From contig NZ_JAFIWC010000003.1 in assembly GCF_017163755.1 (NCBI RefSeq), forward strand, positions 124,001-188,000: a DNA stretch of 64,000 bases, written 5' to 3'. This document shows positions 26,578-34,705 of this stretch, in pieces. The translations under genes were made by a program, and so were the position numbers. Source of the stretch: Xanthomonas sp. Lineage in GTDB: Bacteria > Pseudomonadota > Gammaproteobacteria > Xanthomonadales > Xanthomonadaceae. The notes below the pieces were generated by a model. That model was not told where the DNA came from and did not search any database. It worked only from the letters and a program-made list of their open reading frames with translations. Every line of letters starts with the position of its first letter. Position 1 is the first letter of the stretch.

Positions 26578-27208
26578 ATCTCCCATCGTGGCCAAACCCT
26601 TGTCGGCCAAGGACACGCGGATCGTCGACGCGGCCTTGCAGCTGTTCCTTCGGCATGGCTACCGCAAGGTGAGCGTGGGCGACATCGCCGAGGCGGCGCG
26701 GATGTCGCGGCCGTCGCTGTACGCGTCGTTCGCGAACAAGGAGGCGATCTTCGCCGCGCTGGTGCTGCGCCAGCGCGAGCAATGCATGGCCCAGGCCGCG
26801 CTGCGCCTGAAGCCGGGGCAGGACCTGCAGGCGCGGCTGCGGCAGCTGTTCGACATCTGGGTGCTGGAGCCGGTGGCGGCGGTGATCGATTCGGAGAACG
26901 CCACCGAGCTGCTGGCCAACTGCGGCGACTATGCGCCCGAGGCGCTGGCCGATCTCTACGCGCACTTGGAAGCGCAACTGGTGGCCGCGTTGCAGCCGGA
27001 GGTGCGCGCGGACGCGGCGATGTCGGCGGCGGATATCGCCTACATCCTGCGCCTGGCCACCACCAGCCTGAAGGCCTCCGCCGACAACGAGGCGGACCTG
27101 CGCCGCCTGGTCGGCGGGCTGATCGTGATGGCGGTGGCGACGGTGCGAGCGGGCGAGGGTGCGGGCGGCGCTGCGACGGCAACCAGGCGCAAGCGCAGCG
27201 GCGGGTGA
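26564..27208 (+). CDS. TetR/AcrR-family transcriptional regulator
   Basis: A 214-residue one-component repressor. The N-terminal TetR helix-turn-helix (TRIVDAALQLFLRHGYRKVS, then IAEAARMSRPSLYASFANKEAIFAAL) spans about residues 18-65. The C-terminal domain is helical and ligand-binding. ATG 26564 is the nearest ATG; an upstream GTG (26516) and a downstream GTG (26588) are also in frame, and none has a strong Shine-Dalgarno sequence. Because site 2 overlaps 26564, the true start may be the GTG at 26588. It is divergent from the alcohol dehydrogenase; an aldehyde or related ligand is a reasonable guess. Confidence 0.87.
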   Translation: MSSVKSPIVAKPLSAKDTRIVDAALQLFLRHGYRKVSVGDIAEAARMSRPSLYASFANKEAIFAALVLRQREQCMAQAALRLKPGQDLQARLRQLFDIWVLEPVAAVIDSENATELLANCGDYAPEALADLYAHLEAQLVAALQPEVRADAAMSAADIAYILRLATTSLKASADNEADLRRLVGGLIVMAVATVRAGEGAGGAATATRRKRSGG

Positions 27209-27285
27209 GGCTGCCAGGCGCCTGGCGCTTGGGAAGGGCTTCGGCCTCGACGCTGGCCGCAACCGACAGGTCCACTGCTTCGTTC

Positions 27286-27472
27286 GTCGCGGCTGAAGCC
27301 GCTCCTACAGGAGCTTGCGGCGAGCTGGGTGGATGCACTGTAGGAGGGGCTTCAGTCCCGACGCTTTCCGAAGGCCAATAAGGGCCACCGCTTCGTTCGT
27401 CGCGGCTGAAGCCGCTCCTACAGAGCGTGCGGAGCTGGCTGGGCGCACTGTAGGAGGGGCTTCAGCCCCGAC
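27286..27472. repeat. Four GTAG-type REP elements
   Basis: Elements lie at 27286-27308 (reverse), 27340-27362 (forward), 27399-27421 (reverse) and 27450-27472 (forward), alternating in orientation within the 382-bp gap between the TetR gene and the DUF763 gene. Cores are GGCTTCAGCC or GGCTTCAGTCC variants. The rest of the gap shows nothing recognisable. Confidence 0.85.
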
Positions 27473-27590
27473 GCTGCCTGCGTGACTCCGCTACGCAACA
27501 GTGCTGAATCGCTCAGCCTTGCCATCGCGAGCGGATCGCGCAGTGAGATGCGGCCTCGCTACCCTGTGCGCCCATCCCTGGAGCCCCCGC

Positions 27591-29021
27591 ATGAGCCGAC
27601 GTTCCGGCAGCGCCGATCTTCCCCTGCACGGCGGGCGCGTGCCGCGCTGGCTGGGCGAGCGCATGACCCGGCTCGGCGCGGTGATGTGCCAGGCCATCGT
27701 GCACAGCTACGGGCGCGACGAACTGCTGCGGCGCCTGGCGCACCCGTTCTGGTTCCAGTCCTTCGGCGCGGTGATGGGCATGGACTGGCATTCCTCCGGC
27801 ATCACCACCAGCGTGCTCGGCGCGCTCAAGCGCGGGCTGGCGCCGCTGTCCGGCGAGCTGGGCATCCACGTATGCGGCGGGCGCGGGCGGCATTCGCGCG
27901 CCACCCCGGACGAGCTGCTCGCGGTGGGCGAGCTGACCGGCGTGGACGGGGCCGCGCTGGCGCGCGCCAGCCGCCTGGTGGCGAAGGTGGACAGCGCGGC
28001 GGTGCAGGACGGGTTCGACCTGTACCTGCACGGCTTCATCGTCAGCGACGACGGCCGCTGGGTGGTGGTGCAGCAGGGCATGAACGGCGCGAGCAAGCAG
28101 GCGCGGCGCTATCATTGGCTCTCCGAAGGGCTGACCAGCTTCGTCGATGCGCCGCACGCGGCGATCGACGGCCCGAGGCAGGGACGCATCGTCAATCTCG
28201 CCGACCATCGCGCCGCGGCCTCGCGCCTGGCGCAGGTGGAACTGCTGCAGGCGCTCGGGCCGGAGCGGATCGCGCGCGAGTACGGCGCGCTGGAAGCGTC
28301 GTCGGCGAAGGCGCCGGTGTCGGCGTCGCACGCCGCCGCGGGCAGGGCGCAGGGCGCTCCCGCCGCGCATGCCGCGCCGGGCGCGCGCGAGCCGGCCGCC
28401 GATGCGCTGTTCGCGCCGAGCGGCGATCTGTTCGCCGGCACCTGCGCCGCGGCCGCCGCGCCCTGGCGGCCCGGCGCGCAACCGCACCTGTCGCTGCCCG
28501 ATCACCACGAGGTGCGCGGCAGCGACGTGGTGGCGCGGCGGCTGCACGCCAACCTGGCGGCGGCGGCCGAATGCGGGCCGCAGGATTTCACCGAACTGCT
28601 GCAGGTGCCGGGAGTCGGCGCGCGCACCGTGCGCGCGCTGGCGATGGTGGCCGAGGTGCTGCATGGCGCGCCATGCCGTTTCACCGATCCGGCGCGGTTC
28701 TCGATGGCGCACGGCGGCAAGGACCGGCATCCGTTCCCGGTGCCCACGCGCGTGTACGACCACACCATCGGCGTGCTGAAGACCGCGGTGGCGCAGGCCA
28801 GGCTCGGGCGCGAGGAGAAACTGGAGGCGATCCGCCGGCTGGACGCGCAGGCGCGCCTGCTCGAACCGCATGCGCGCGGACCGTCGGTGGAGGCGCTGAT
28901 CGCGCAGGAACGGCGCGACTCGCATCTTTACGGCGGGCGCAGCGTGTTCGGCTGGGAGCCGCCGCCGGCGGCCGAGCCCGGCGAAGGCCTGCAGCGCACG
29001 GCGCGCAGCGCAGCGAAATAG
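27591..29021 (+). CDS. DUF763 domain-containing protein
   Basis: A 476-residue protein that starts with the DUF763 hallmark (TADLPLHGG-like: SADLPLHGGRVPRWLGERM) and continues with GFDLYLHGFIVSDDGRWVVVQQGMN and ARRYHWLSEGL. After an Ala/Pro-rich linker (about 235-300) there is a helix-hairpin-helix-like segment, LLQVPGVGARTVRALAMVAEVLHG, suggesting nucleic acid contact, then FSMAHGGKDRHPFPVP. The family function is not established; a nucleic-acid role is inference. The start at 27591 follows TGGAG by 8 nt. Confidence 0.88.
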   Translation: MSRRSGSADLPLHGGRVPRWLGERMTRLGAVMCQAIVHSYGRDELLRRLAHPFWFQSFGAVMGMDWHSSGITTSVLGALKRGLAPLSGELGIHVCGGRGRHSRATPDELLAVGELTGVDGAALARASRLVAKVDSAAVQDGFDLYLHGFIVSDDGRWVVVQQGMNGASKQARRYHWLSEGLTSFVDAPHAAIDGPRQGRIVNLADHRAAASRLAQVELLQALGPERIAREYGALEASSAKAPVSASHAAAGRAQGAPAAHAAPGAREPAADALFAPSGDLFAGTCAAAAAPWRPGAQPHLSLPDHHEVRGSDVVARRLHANLAAAAECGPQDFTELLQVPGVGARTVRALAMVAEVLHGAPCRFTDPARFSMAHGGKDRHPFPVPTRVYDHTIGVLKTAVAQARLGREEKLEAIRRLDAQARLLEPHARGPSVEALIAQERRDSHLYGGRSVFGWEPPPAAEPGEGLQRTARSAAK

Positions 29022-29152
29022 CGCGCGGCGCGCGCAGGCAGGAACCGCGGCTCGCTCCACATGGGCTTCGCCTGGCGTATGCCTGGGCTTTACTTCGCAG
29101 CTGCTACACCTGCTACCTTCGGCCACGTCGTGGCCGCTTGCAGGAGTACGAC

Positions 29153-29782
29153 ATGCCAGAGAAGAAGACGGCGGCGCGCGCCAAGCAGGCCAAGCGCAAG
29201 GGCAAGGCCGGGACCACCCAGGCCGGCGAATTCGTCCGCGACGAGATCGAGCGGGTACGCGAGGGCAAGACCGAGGTGAAGTCGACCAAGCAGGCGATCG
29301 CCATCGGCCTGTCGAAGGCGCGCCGCGCCGGGGTCAAGACCGGCGCGTCGAAGACCGCGTCCAAGGCGACCAAGAAGAAGGTGGCCAAGGAAGAGAGCAA
29401 GGGCGCCAGCCAGAAGAAACCCTCGCCGACGCGTTCGCGCGGCGCCAAGAAGGCGCTCAAGACCGCGAGCAAGGGCAAGACCGCCAAGCAGACGGTAGGC
29501 AAGAAGGCGTTGTCGTCGCAGGCCAAGAAGGCGGCGAGCAAGCGCACCGCGTCCAGCCGCTCGGCGGCGGCGAAGAAGGCCGCGCAGACCAAGGGATCTT
29601 CCGTGCGCAAGGCCGCGGCCAAGAAGGCGGCCAGGACGCGCAGCGCCGCATCGAAGAAGACCGCGAAGAAGTCGGCGACCAAGAAGACGGCGGCCAGGAA
29701 GTCGACGGCCAGGAAGTCGCCCGCGAAGAAGGGCGCGGCCCGGAAATCGAGCGGCACCAAGCGCGCGTCCGGGAAGGCCTAA
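29153..29782 (+). CDS. DUF6496 / histone-H1-like basic protein
   Basis: A 209-residue, extremely basic protein. The first about 65 residues form the conserved DUF6496-type domain (STKQAIAIGLSKARRAG preceded by GEFVRDEIERVREGK). The remaining about 145 residues are low-complexity Lys/Ala/Ser/Thr repeats (KKAA, KKTA, ARKS) like the tail of histone H1 or bacterial Hc1/AlgP proteins. It probably binds DNA nonspecifically and affects chromosome structure. The ATG at 29153 follows CAGGAG. Its last about 40 bp are the left part of a tandem triplication that extends to 30243. Confidence 0.85.
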   Translation: MPEKKTAARAKQAKRKGKAGTTQAGEFVRDEIERVREGKTEVKSTKQAIAIGLSKARRAGVKTGASKTASKATKKKVAKEESKGASQKKPSPTRSRGAKKALKTASKGKTAKQTVGKKALSSQAKKAASKRTASSRSAAAKKAAQTKGSSVRKAAAKKAARTRSAASKKTAKKSATKKTAARKSTARKSPAKKGAARKSSGTKRASGKA

Positions 29783-30243
29783 GCAAGTCGCGCGCGGCGA
29801 TGCCGGCGGCCGCAGCGAGGCAGCCGGCCTTGTCGCCCGGCGCTCAACGCGGTCGGGCGTCACAGCTCGGTGTACTTGGTGATGCGCCCCCTGGCGCGTT
29901 CGGCCGGATGTTCGCCGCGGAAAATCAAGCAGCACCAGCCTGCGCACGGCGTGCCGGCCGCCGCAACGATGGCCGCCGGCTCTGTCGCCCGCGCTCAACG
30001 CGGTCGGGCGTTCACAGTTCGGTGTACTTGGCGATGCGCCCCTGACGCGCTCGGTCGGATACTTCGCAGCGGAAATCGAGCGGCACCACGCGTCCAAGAA
30101 GGCCTGGGCGCCGCGCCTGCGCACGGTCTGCCGGCGGTCGCAGCGATGGCCACCGGCATCCGCCGGCGCTCACTGCGTTCGGGCGTTCACAGCTCGGTGT
30201 ATTTGGTGATGCGCCCCCTGGCGCGCTCGACCGGATACTTCGC
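29742..30243. repeat. Three tandem imperfect copies of the convergent gene ends
   Basis: Units of about 150-177 bp start at 29742, 29919 and 30071. Each begins with a version of GGAAATCGAGCGGCACCA (the 3' end of the DUF6496 gene) and ends with a version of CACAGCTCGGTGTACTTGGTGATGCGCC (the last codons of the MazG-like gene on the minus strand). The first unit's left end is still part of the DUF6496 gene and the third unit's right end is still part of the pyrophosphohydrolase gene. The middle copy is non-coding. This accounts for the 404-bp gap between the two genes. Confidence 0.85.
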
Positions 30244-30537
30244 CGCGTTCACCTGCATCTTCCGTCGCGCCGCGTCGATCGGGTCGATGCCCAGCTTGTC
30301 GCACAGCTGCAGCAGGTACAACAGCACGTCGGCCACTTCGCTGCCGACCTGGGCCTTCTTGTCGTCGGGCAGCTGTCGGCTCTGCTCGTCGCTGAGCCAT
30401 TGGAAATGCTCGAGCAGTTCGGCCGCCTCGACCGACAGCGCCGCGGCCAGGTTGCGCGGGGTGTGGAACTGGCCCCAGTCGCGCGCTTCGGCGAACGCGC
30501 GCTGGGCGGTTTGCAGGTCGTGGAGGCTGTCGGGCAT
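30187..30537 (-). CDS. MazG-like nucleotide pyrophosphohydrolase
   Basis: A 116-residue all-alpha NTP pyrophosphohydrolase of the MazG-like (RS21-C6/dCTPase) type. Metal-binding acidic residues are in the helix pair VEAAELLEHFQWL and EVADVLLYLLQLCDKLGID, the EExxE...ExxD arrangement of this fold. The C-terminus (KYPVERARGRITKYTEL) is typical. It likely hydrolyses noncanonical or modified dNTPs to keep the pool clean. No strong Shine-Dalgarno sequence precedes the ATG at 30537. Copies of its last about 20 codons occur in tandem immediately downstream. Confidence 0.85.
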   Translation of the reverse strand: MPDSLHDLQTAQRAFAEARDWGQFHTPRNLAAALSVEAAELLEHFQWLSDEQSRQLPDDKKAQVGSEVADVLLYLLQLCDKLGIDPIDAARRKMQVNAAKYPVERARGRITKYTEL

Positions 30538-30817
30538 ATACGCGGTCCGCGGGGCGTGACCTCGCATGCTAATGCAATGGCCGGTTCCCTGGCGGCGCTG
30601 GGCTACTGCGGCATGCGCACGCGGAAAGGCGGTGTCGGTGGAGGTGGAGGCCGCGATGGTTCGCTGGACGCGCGCCCAGGCGCGATGCCGATGCACCAGG
30701 GCTGCCCGCGCCTGGTCCGGTGCGTCCGACGCGATCTGCGGCATCGCGGCCCGGTGCGTTCCAGCGCCGCTGCGGCGGGCCGCGCCGCGATCGGCCATGG
30801 CATTGGCGCATGCCGTC

Positions 30818-31120
30818 TCACGCTTCGGCGGCTGCGCGCCAGCGGGCGATGGCGTCGCGCACGGCATCGTCGTATTCGCGGGACAGGTCGCGCGGATGGC
30901 TCGGCGTGGCGGTGAAGCGTACGTGTTCGGCCAGCGCATTGCAGGCGGCATGGCCGCCGTCCAGCACCGCGGCGCGCTCGGCGGCGTCGAGCCGGATCAA
31001 CAGCGAATAGCCCAGCCACGATGCGCTGCAGTTCACGTCGAGGAAATAGTCCTCGCCCGCGCGCAGCAGATACCAGTCGTGCGGCGCGTGGTCCAGTACG
31101 CTCAATGCGGTCTGGCTCAT
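30818..31120 (-). CDS. Small hypothetical protein
   Basis: A 100-residue soluble protein (MSQTALSVLDHAPHDWYLLRAGEDYFLDVNCS...), alpha/beta in appearance, with a C-terminal helix SREYDDAVRDAIARWRAAAE. The N-terminal half has a beta-rich DWYLLRAGEDYFLDV stretch. No family is recognised and no Shine-Dalgarno sequence is evident. Its compact composition and codon pattern argue for a real gene. The 280-bp gap to the pyrophosphohydrolase start holds nothing recognisable. Confidence 0.6.
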   Translation of the reverse strand: MSQTALSVLDHAPHDWYLLRAGEDYFLDVNCSASWLGYSLLIRLDAAERAAVLDGGHAACNALAEHVRFTATPSHPRDLSREYDDAVRDAIARWRAAAEA

Positions 31121-31681
31121 CGCCGCGCGGCCCGTTCGCCGGTTGCGCTCGCGCTGTCGCCGGCGCCTGTACGCCGCGTGCAGCGGTGTCGATCGCGAGG
31201 GCGCAACGCGTTTGCGCCGGGGCAGGTGGGAAGGCAGGGCGGGATCATGGGGCGTGATGCGTGGTTGCGATGACAACAGCGTAGCGGAACGGCCGGGATT
31301 GGGGATTTTGGCATTGGCAACCGCAGCTATGGAACGTGAAGGAGGGCGTCGACCGGTCTTGGTGCGCCCCGCTGCGATGGATGGCGCGAAGCATCGCCGC
31401 TCGCCGGTGTGTGCATTGCAGCAATCGGCTCGAGAGGCCGAAGACATCGCTGCAGTGATTCCCGCCCGGCAAGCGATCGCCATGCAGTCCGCCCGCCGTG
31501 GCGGTAAGCGTTTTCCAGCGACGTTCGTGAATGCGCCGTCGGCCGATTCGGCTGAGCGGTAAAGACATTGGTGCTTGAATTCGGCTTCAGTTCGTGTTCA
31601 AACTCGAGCGACGGACAGCTGCTCCCTCCGCGCGCCACAACGCATTGCGGCGCAACTTGATGGATCCAAGGAGTCATGACG
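31121..31681. other. Gene-free gap, 561 bp
   Basis: Frames on both strands here lack Shine-Dalgarno sites, domains and a protein-like composition, so none is called. The right part presumably carries the promoter of the secreted protein/metalloprotease pair. No repeats or hairpins stand out. Confidence 0.5.
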
Positions 31682-32107
31682 ATGAAGCTTCGTATCACGC
31701 CCGGAACATTGATGCTGTCCGGCCTGCTGTGCGCTGCCTGCTTTTCGGCGCAGGCGGCCGGCCAGGCGAACACGCTGAGCAGCTCCAAGGTCGGCATCGA
31801 TCCGGCCACCGGCAAGCTGCGTCCGCTCACTGCCGCCGAAAGCGCGGCGCTGGACCAGGCCGCGCCGGCGGCGCCGAGCAGCGCGCGTTCCAATGCGCTG
31901 CGCGGCGCGATCCCGCAGACCGACGCCGACGCGCGGGCGACCGAGCGGCGGATGTCCAACGGCACCATCGCGCGCAAGGTGCCGGCCAGCCAGATGAGTT
32001 CGGTGGTTGCCGCGCGCAATGCGGACGGCAGCGTCTCGATCCGCCACGCCGATGACGGGCAGGTGCCCGCCGACCACGCCGAGCAAGGAGAGCTTCCGAG
32101 TGAATAA
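31682..32107 (+). CDS. Secreted protein paired with a metalloprotease
   Basis: A 141-residue exported protein with a Sec signal (MKLRITPGTLMLSGLLCAAC, cleavage likely after AQA). The mature part is polar and low in hydrophobic core. It ends with VVAARNADGSVSIRHADDGQVPADHAE, reminiscent of the post-PEP-CTERM-1 pattern (low certainty). AAGGAG lies 8 nt before ATG 31682; an in-frame ATG at 31676 is only 2 nt from it, so 31682 is preferred. It overlaps the protease start by 8 bp. A propeptide-like, chaperone or substrate role for the protease is inference. Confidence 0.7.
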   Translation: MKLRITPGTLMLSGLLCAACFSAQAAGQANTLSSSKVGIDPATGKLRPLTAAESAALDQAAPAAPSSARSNALRGAIPQTDADARATERRMSNGTIARKVPASQMSSVVAARNADGSVSIRHADDGQVPADHAEQGELPSE

Positions 32108-33758
32108 GTCCGTCCTGGCCCTTTCCCTGACCCTGGCCGCCGCACTGGCGCCTTCCCCCGCCAGCGCCGCCAAGCTGGTGCTGATCAACGGCGACGCCGG
32201 CACCAGCGTCGGCCTCAACGACACCACCGCGGCCGCGCCGATCGGCGGCAATCCCGGCACCAGCGTCGGCGAGCAGCGGCGCATCGCCTATCAGTACGCG
32301 ATGGACGCGTGGGGCGCGGTGCTGCAGAGCAGCGTGGACGTCAAGGTGTATGCGTCGTTCGCGCGGCTCAACTGCACGCCGACCAGCGGCACCCTCGGCC
32401 AGGCCGGGCCCAACTGGATCGTCAACGACTTCCCCGGCGCCAAGCCGGACACGCTGTATCCGTCGGCGCTGGGCGATGCGATCGCCGGCGAGGACCTGGT
32501 GCCGGATCCGGCCGATCCGGCCGACATCTTCTCGCAGTTCAATGGCGACCTCGGCAAGCCGGACTGCCTGACCGGCTCGAGCTGGTACCTGGGCCTGGAC
32601 GGCAAGACCCCGGAAGGCCAGATCAATTTCCTCAACGTGGTGATGCACGAACTTGGCCACGGGCTGGGCGTCATCGGCCTGCTCAACAAGACCACCGGCC
32701 AGCTCGGCCTGGGCACCAACCTCACCGACGTCTATACCGCGCAGGCCTTCGACAACGTGCAGGGCAAGCGCTTCGACGACCCGGCGATGACCGACGCGCT
32801 GCGCGCCGAGGCGCTGCGCACGCCCGGGCGCACGGTGTGGGCCGGGCGCCGGGTCAATCGCGACGCGGCGCTGGTGCTGGACCGGCGCACCCTGCTCAAG
32901 GTGAGCGCGCCGGCCGCGGCGGCCGGCAGCTACGAGGTCGCCTTCGCCAGCTTCGGCCCGTTGGCCACGCCCGGCAATTTCCCGTCCAACCAGCTGGTGG
33001 TGGTCGACGACGGCGTCGCCGCGGCCTCGGCCAGCGACGGCTGCGAGACGCCCTTCGTCAACGCTGCGGCGGTGGCGGGCAAGGTGGCGATCGTCGATCG
33101 CGGCACCTGCGGCTTCGCGGTGAAGGTCAAGAACGCGCAGCTCAATGGCGCGGTCGGGGTGGTGGTCGCCAACAACGCGGCCGGGGTGCAGACGATGGGC
33201 AACGCCTCGCCGCCGATCGACGACATCGTGATCCCGGCGGTGATGGTGTCGCAGGCCGATGGCGCGCGGCTGAAGGCCAACGCGCCGGCGACGGCGGCGC
33301 TGGCCGAGGACCCGACCCTGCTGCAGGGCGCCGACGATGCCGGACGCACCCGGCTGTACACGCCCAGCGTGGTCGCCGGCGGCTCGACGTTCTCGCACTT
33401 CGATACCGCGCTGCAGCCCAATGCGCTGATGGAACCGTTCGACACGCCGGAAGTGCAGGCCCAGCTCAACGTCGACCTGACCCCGGCCCTGTTCGCGGAC
33501 ATCGGCTGGAAGCTCAACAACGGCAACGCGATGCTCGGCAGCTGCAACACGCGGGTCAAGGTGGTGGAGACCGGCGGGCTGATCCCCGGCGCCAACATCG
33601 CCGCGGAGAGCAACCTGTGCGCGACCGCCGCGGCGGGCAACCGCTTCCGCTACGTGCGCTGCATGGCCGACCATGCGCAGGACCTGGAACGGCAGGGCGC
33701 GATCAATCGCCTGCAGCTGGCGCACGTGTGGGTGTGCGCGGCGACCCATCGTCCGTAG
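32100..33758 (+). CDS. Secreted PA-domain metalloprotease
   Basis: A 552-residue exported protease. A Sec signal (VLALSLTLAAALAPSPASAA) leads to an N-terminal catalytic region with HELGHGLGVIG (HEXXH zinc motif). A protease-associated (PA) domain follows (NQLVVVDDG...GKVAIVDRGTCGFAVKVKNAQLNGAVGVVVANN), then the segment FSHFDTALQPNALMEPFD...FADIGW and a Cys-containing C-terminus. GTG 32100 follows AAGGAG, and the start lies inside the 3' end of the preceding gene. After HEXXH the metzincin third ligand position is Gly, so the third zinc ligand must come from elsewhere, perhaps the SHFD segment. Substrate unknown. Confidence 0.83.
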   Translation: MNKSVLALSLTLAAALAPSPASAAKLVLINGDAGTSVGLNDTTAAAPIGGNPGTSVGEQRRIAYQYAMDAWGAVLQSSVDVKVYASFARLNCTPTSGTLGQAGPNWIVNDFPGAKPDTLYPSALGDAIAGEDLVPDPADPADIFSQFNGDLGKPDCLTGSSWYLGLDGKTPEGQINFLNVVMHELGHGLGVIGLLNKTTGQLGLGTNLTDVYTAQAFDNVQGKRFDDPAMTDALRAEALRTPGRTVWAGRRVNRDAALVLDRRTLLKVSAPAAAAGSYEVAFASFGPLATPGNFPSNQLVVVDDGVAAASASDGCETPFVNAAAVAGKVAIVDRGTCGFAVKVKNAQLNGAVGVVVANNAAGVQTMGNASPPIDDIVIPAVMVSQADGARLKANAPATAALAEDPTLLQGADDAGRTRLYTPSVVAGGSTFSHFDTALQPNALMEPFDTPEVQAQLNVDLTPALFADIGWKLNNGNAMLGSCNTRVKVVETGGLIPGANIAAESNLCATAAAGNRFRYVRCMADHAQDLERQGAINRLQLAHVWVCAATHRP

Positions 33759-33780
33759 GCGACACCGGTTCGGGGACGAT

Positions 33781-33804
33781 CACCGGCGCCTTCGGGCGCC
33801 GGTG
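33781..33804 (+). terminator. Terminator-like hairpin after the metalloprotease gene
   Basis: Perfect 10-bp stem CACCGGCGCC/GGCGCCGGTG with a TTCG tetraloop, 22 nt after the stop, followed by TCGTTT. The T-run is weak but the stem is very stable. Confidence 0.65.
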
Positions 33805-34020
33805 TCGTTTGCGCGGTGGCGCGAGCGCCTGTCTGCGCGCCGCCGGCATGAGGCATGCGCCGCCGCCGTCTTCTTCGGCAGCGCGACGGACGCACGGCGC
33901 CGATCGCTTGCCGAGCGTGTCGCGCCGGGTGCGCGCCGGCACGACTGCCACCGCGAACGACGGCGGCACCCTCATGGCGCCAGGCTACAATCGCCGGCCC
34001 GTTTTCGAGGCCCTACATCG

Positions 34021-34674
34021 ATGCACGACGAATTCGACGCGATCGCGGCGGGCGCCGGTTTCGCGCTGCCGCCGCTGCTGGCAGACTGGTACCGCCGCGG
34101 TCTGACCACGATGGGCGGCGATGCGCTGCCGGCGCTGGGCAGCGACTACGACATCGAATGGCTGGACCCGGCTGCCTGCCGGCAGACCATCGGCGAGTGG
34201 TTGAACCCGCAGGCGCAGCAGGGCATCGCCTTCTTTCCGTTCGCGCAGTCGGGCGCCGGCGACGCCTATTGCCTGGTGCGCCTGCCCGACCAGCGCCTCG
34301 GCGTGGCCTGCGTGTGGCACGACGAGGACGAGAGCACGCTGCAGTACGCGTCGTTCGATGCGTTCGTCGCCGCCCGTTTCACGCAGGTGTTCGGCGACCT
34401 GGGCGCGGTGCCGGCCGAGGGCCAGGACGCGGCGCAGTTCGTGCGGCAGGACGTGGCACGTTGCACCGAGGCGATGGAGGCGCCGCTGCGCGAACTGCTG
34501 CGCCAGCAGAGCCGCTTGCCGGTGCAGTCGCTGGACTACCGCAGCGGCCCGAAGGCGCGCCCGGAAACCGTCAGCGCGCTGATCCCGCAAGCCACGCAGC
34601 AGGCGCAACTGGCCTCGCTGGAACTGGCCTCGCCGGTGGCGTTCGCGACCGTGCCGCGCTGGGAGCTGGAATAG
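34021..34674 (+). CDS. SMI1/KNR4 (SUKH)-like protein
   Basis: A 217-residue soluble protein: LPPLLADWYRRGLTTMGGDALPALGSDYDIEWL fits the SUKH start, followed by QGIAFFPFAQSGAGDAYCLVRLPDQRLGVACVWHDEDE and SFDAFVAARFTQVF. The C-terminal about 70 residues are outside the core. It is not obviously a copy of the SUKH-like protein at 24130. The start at 34021 is the first codon of the recognisable domain, with a weak GAGG upstream. It may be an orphan immunity protein or have an unrelated ligand-binding role; no toxin is nearby. Confidence 0.65.
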   Translation: MHDEFDAIAAGAGFALPPLLADWYRRGLTTMGGDALPALGSDYDIEWLDPAACRQTIGEWLNPQAQQGIAFFPFAQSGAGDAYCLVRLPDQRLGVACVWHDEDESTLQYASFDAFVAARFTQVFGDLGAVPAEGQDAAQFVRQDVARCTEAMEAPLRELLRQQSRLPVQSLDYRSGPKARPETVSALIPQATQQAQLASLELASPVAFATVPRWELE

Positions 34675-34705
34675 CGGCGCCGATCCGCCTGCACGGCGCC
34701 GGCGG

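Noticed and set aside
30187-30537. MazG-like gene as part of a toxin-antitoxin pair.
   Set aside because: No mazE/mazF-like gene is adjacent; the sequence is a stand-alone pyrophosphohydrolase.
31143-31568. Open frames of about 107-139 codons in the 31.1-31.6 kb gap.
   Set aside because: Arginine/serine-rich shadow-like translations on both strands with no start context.
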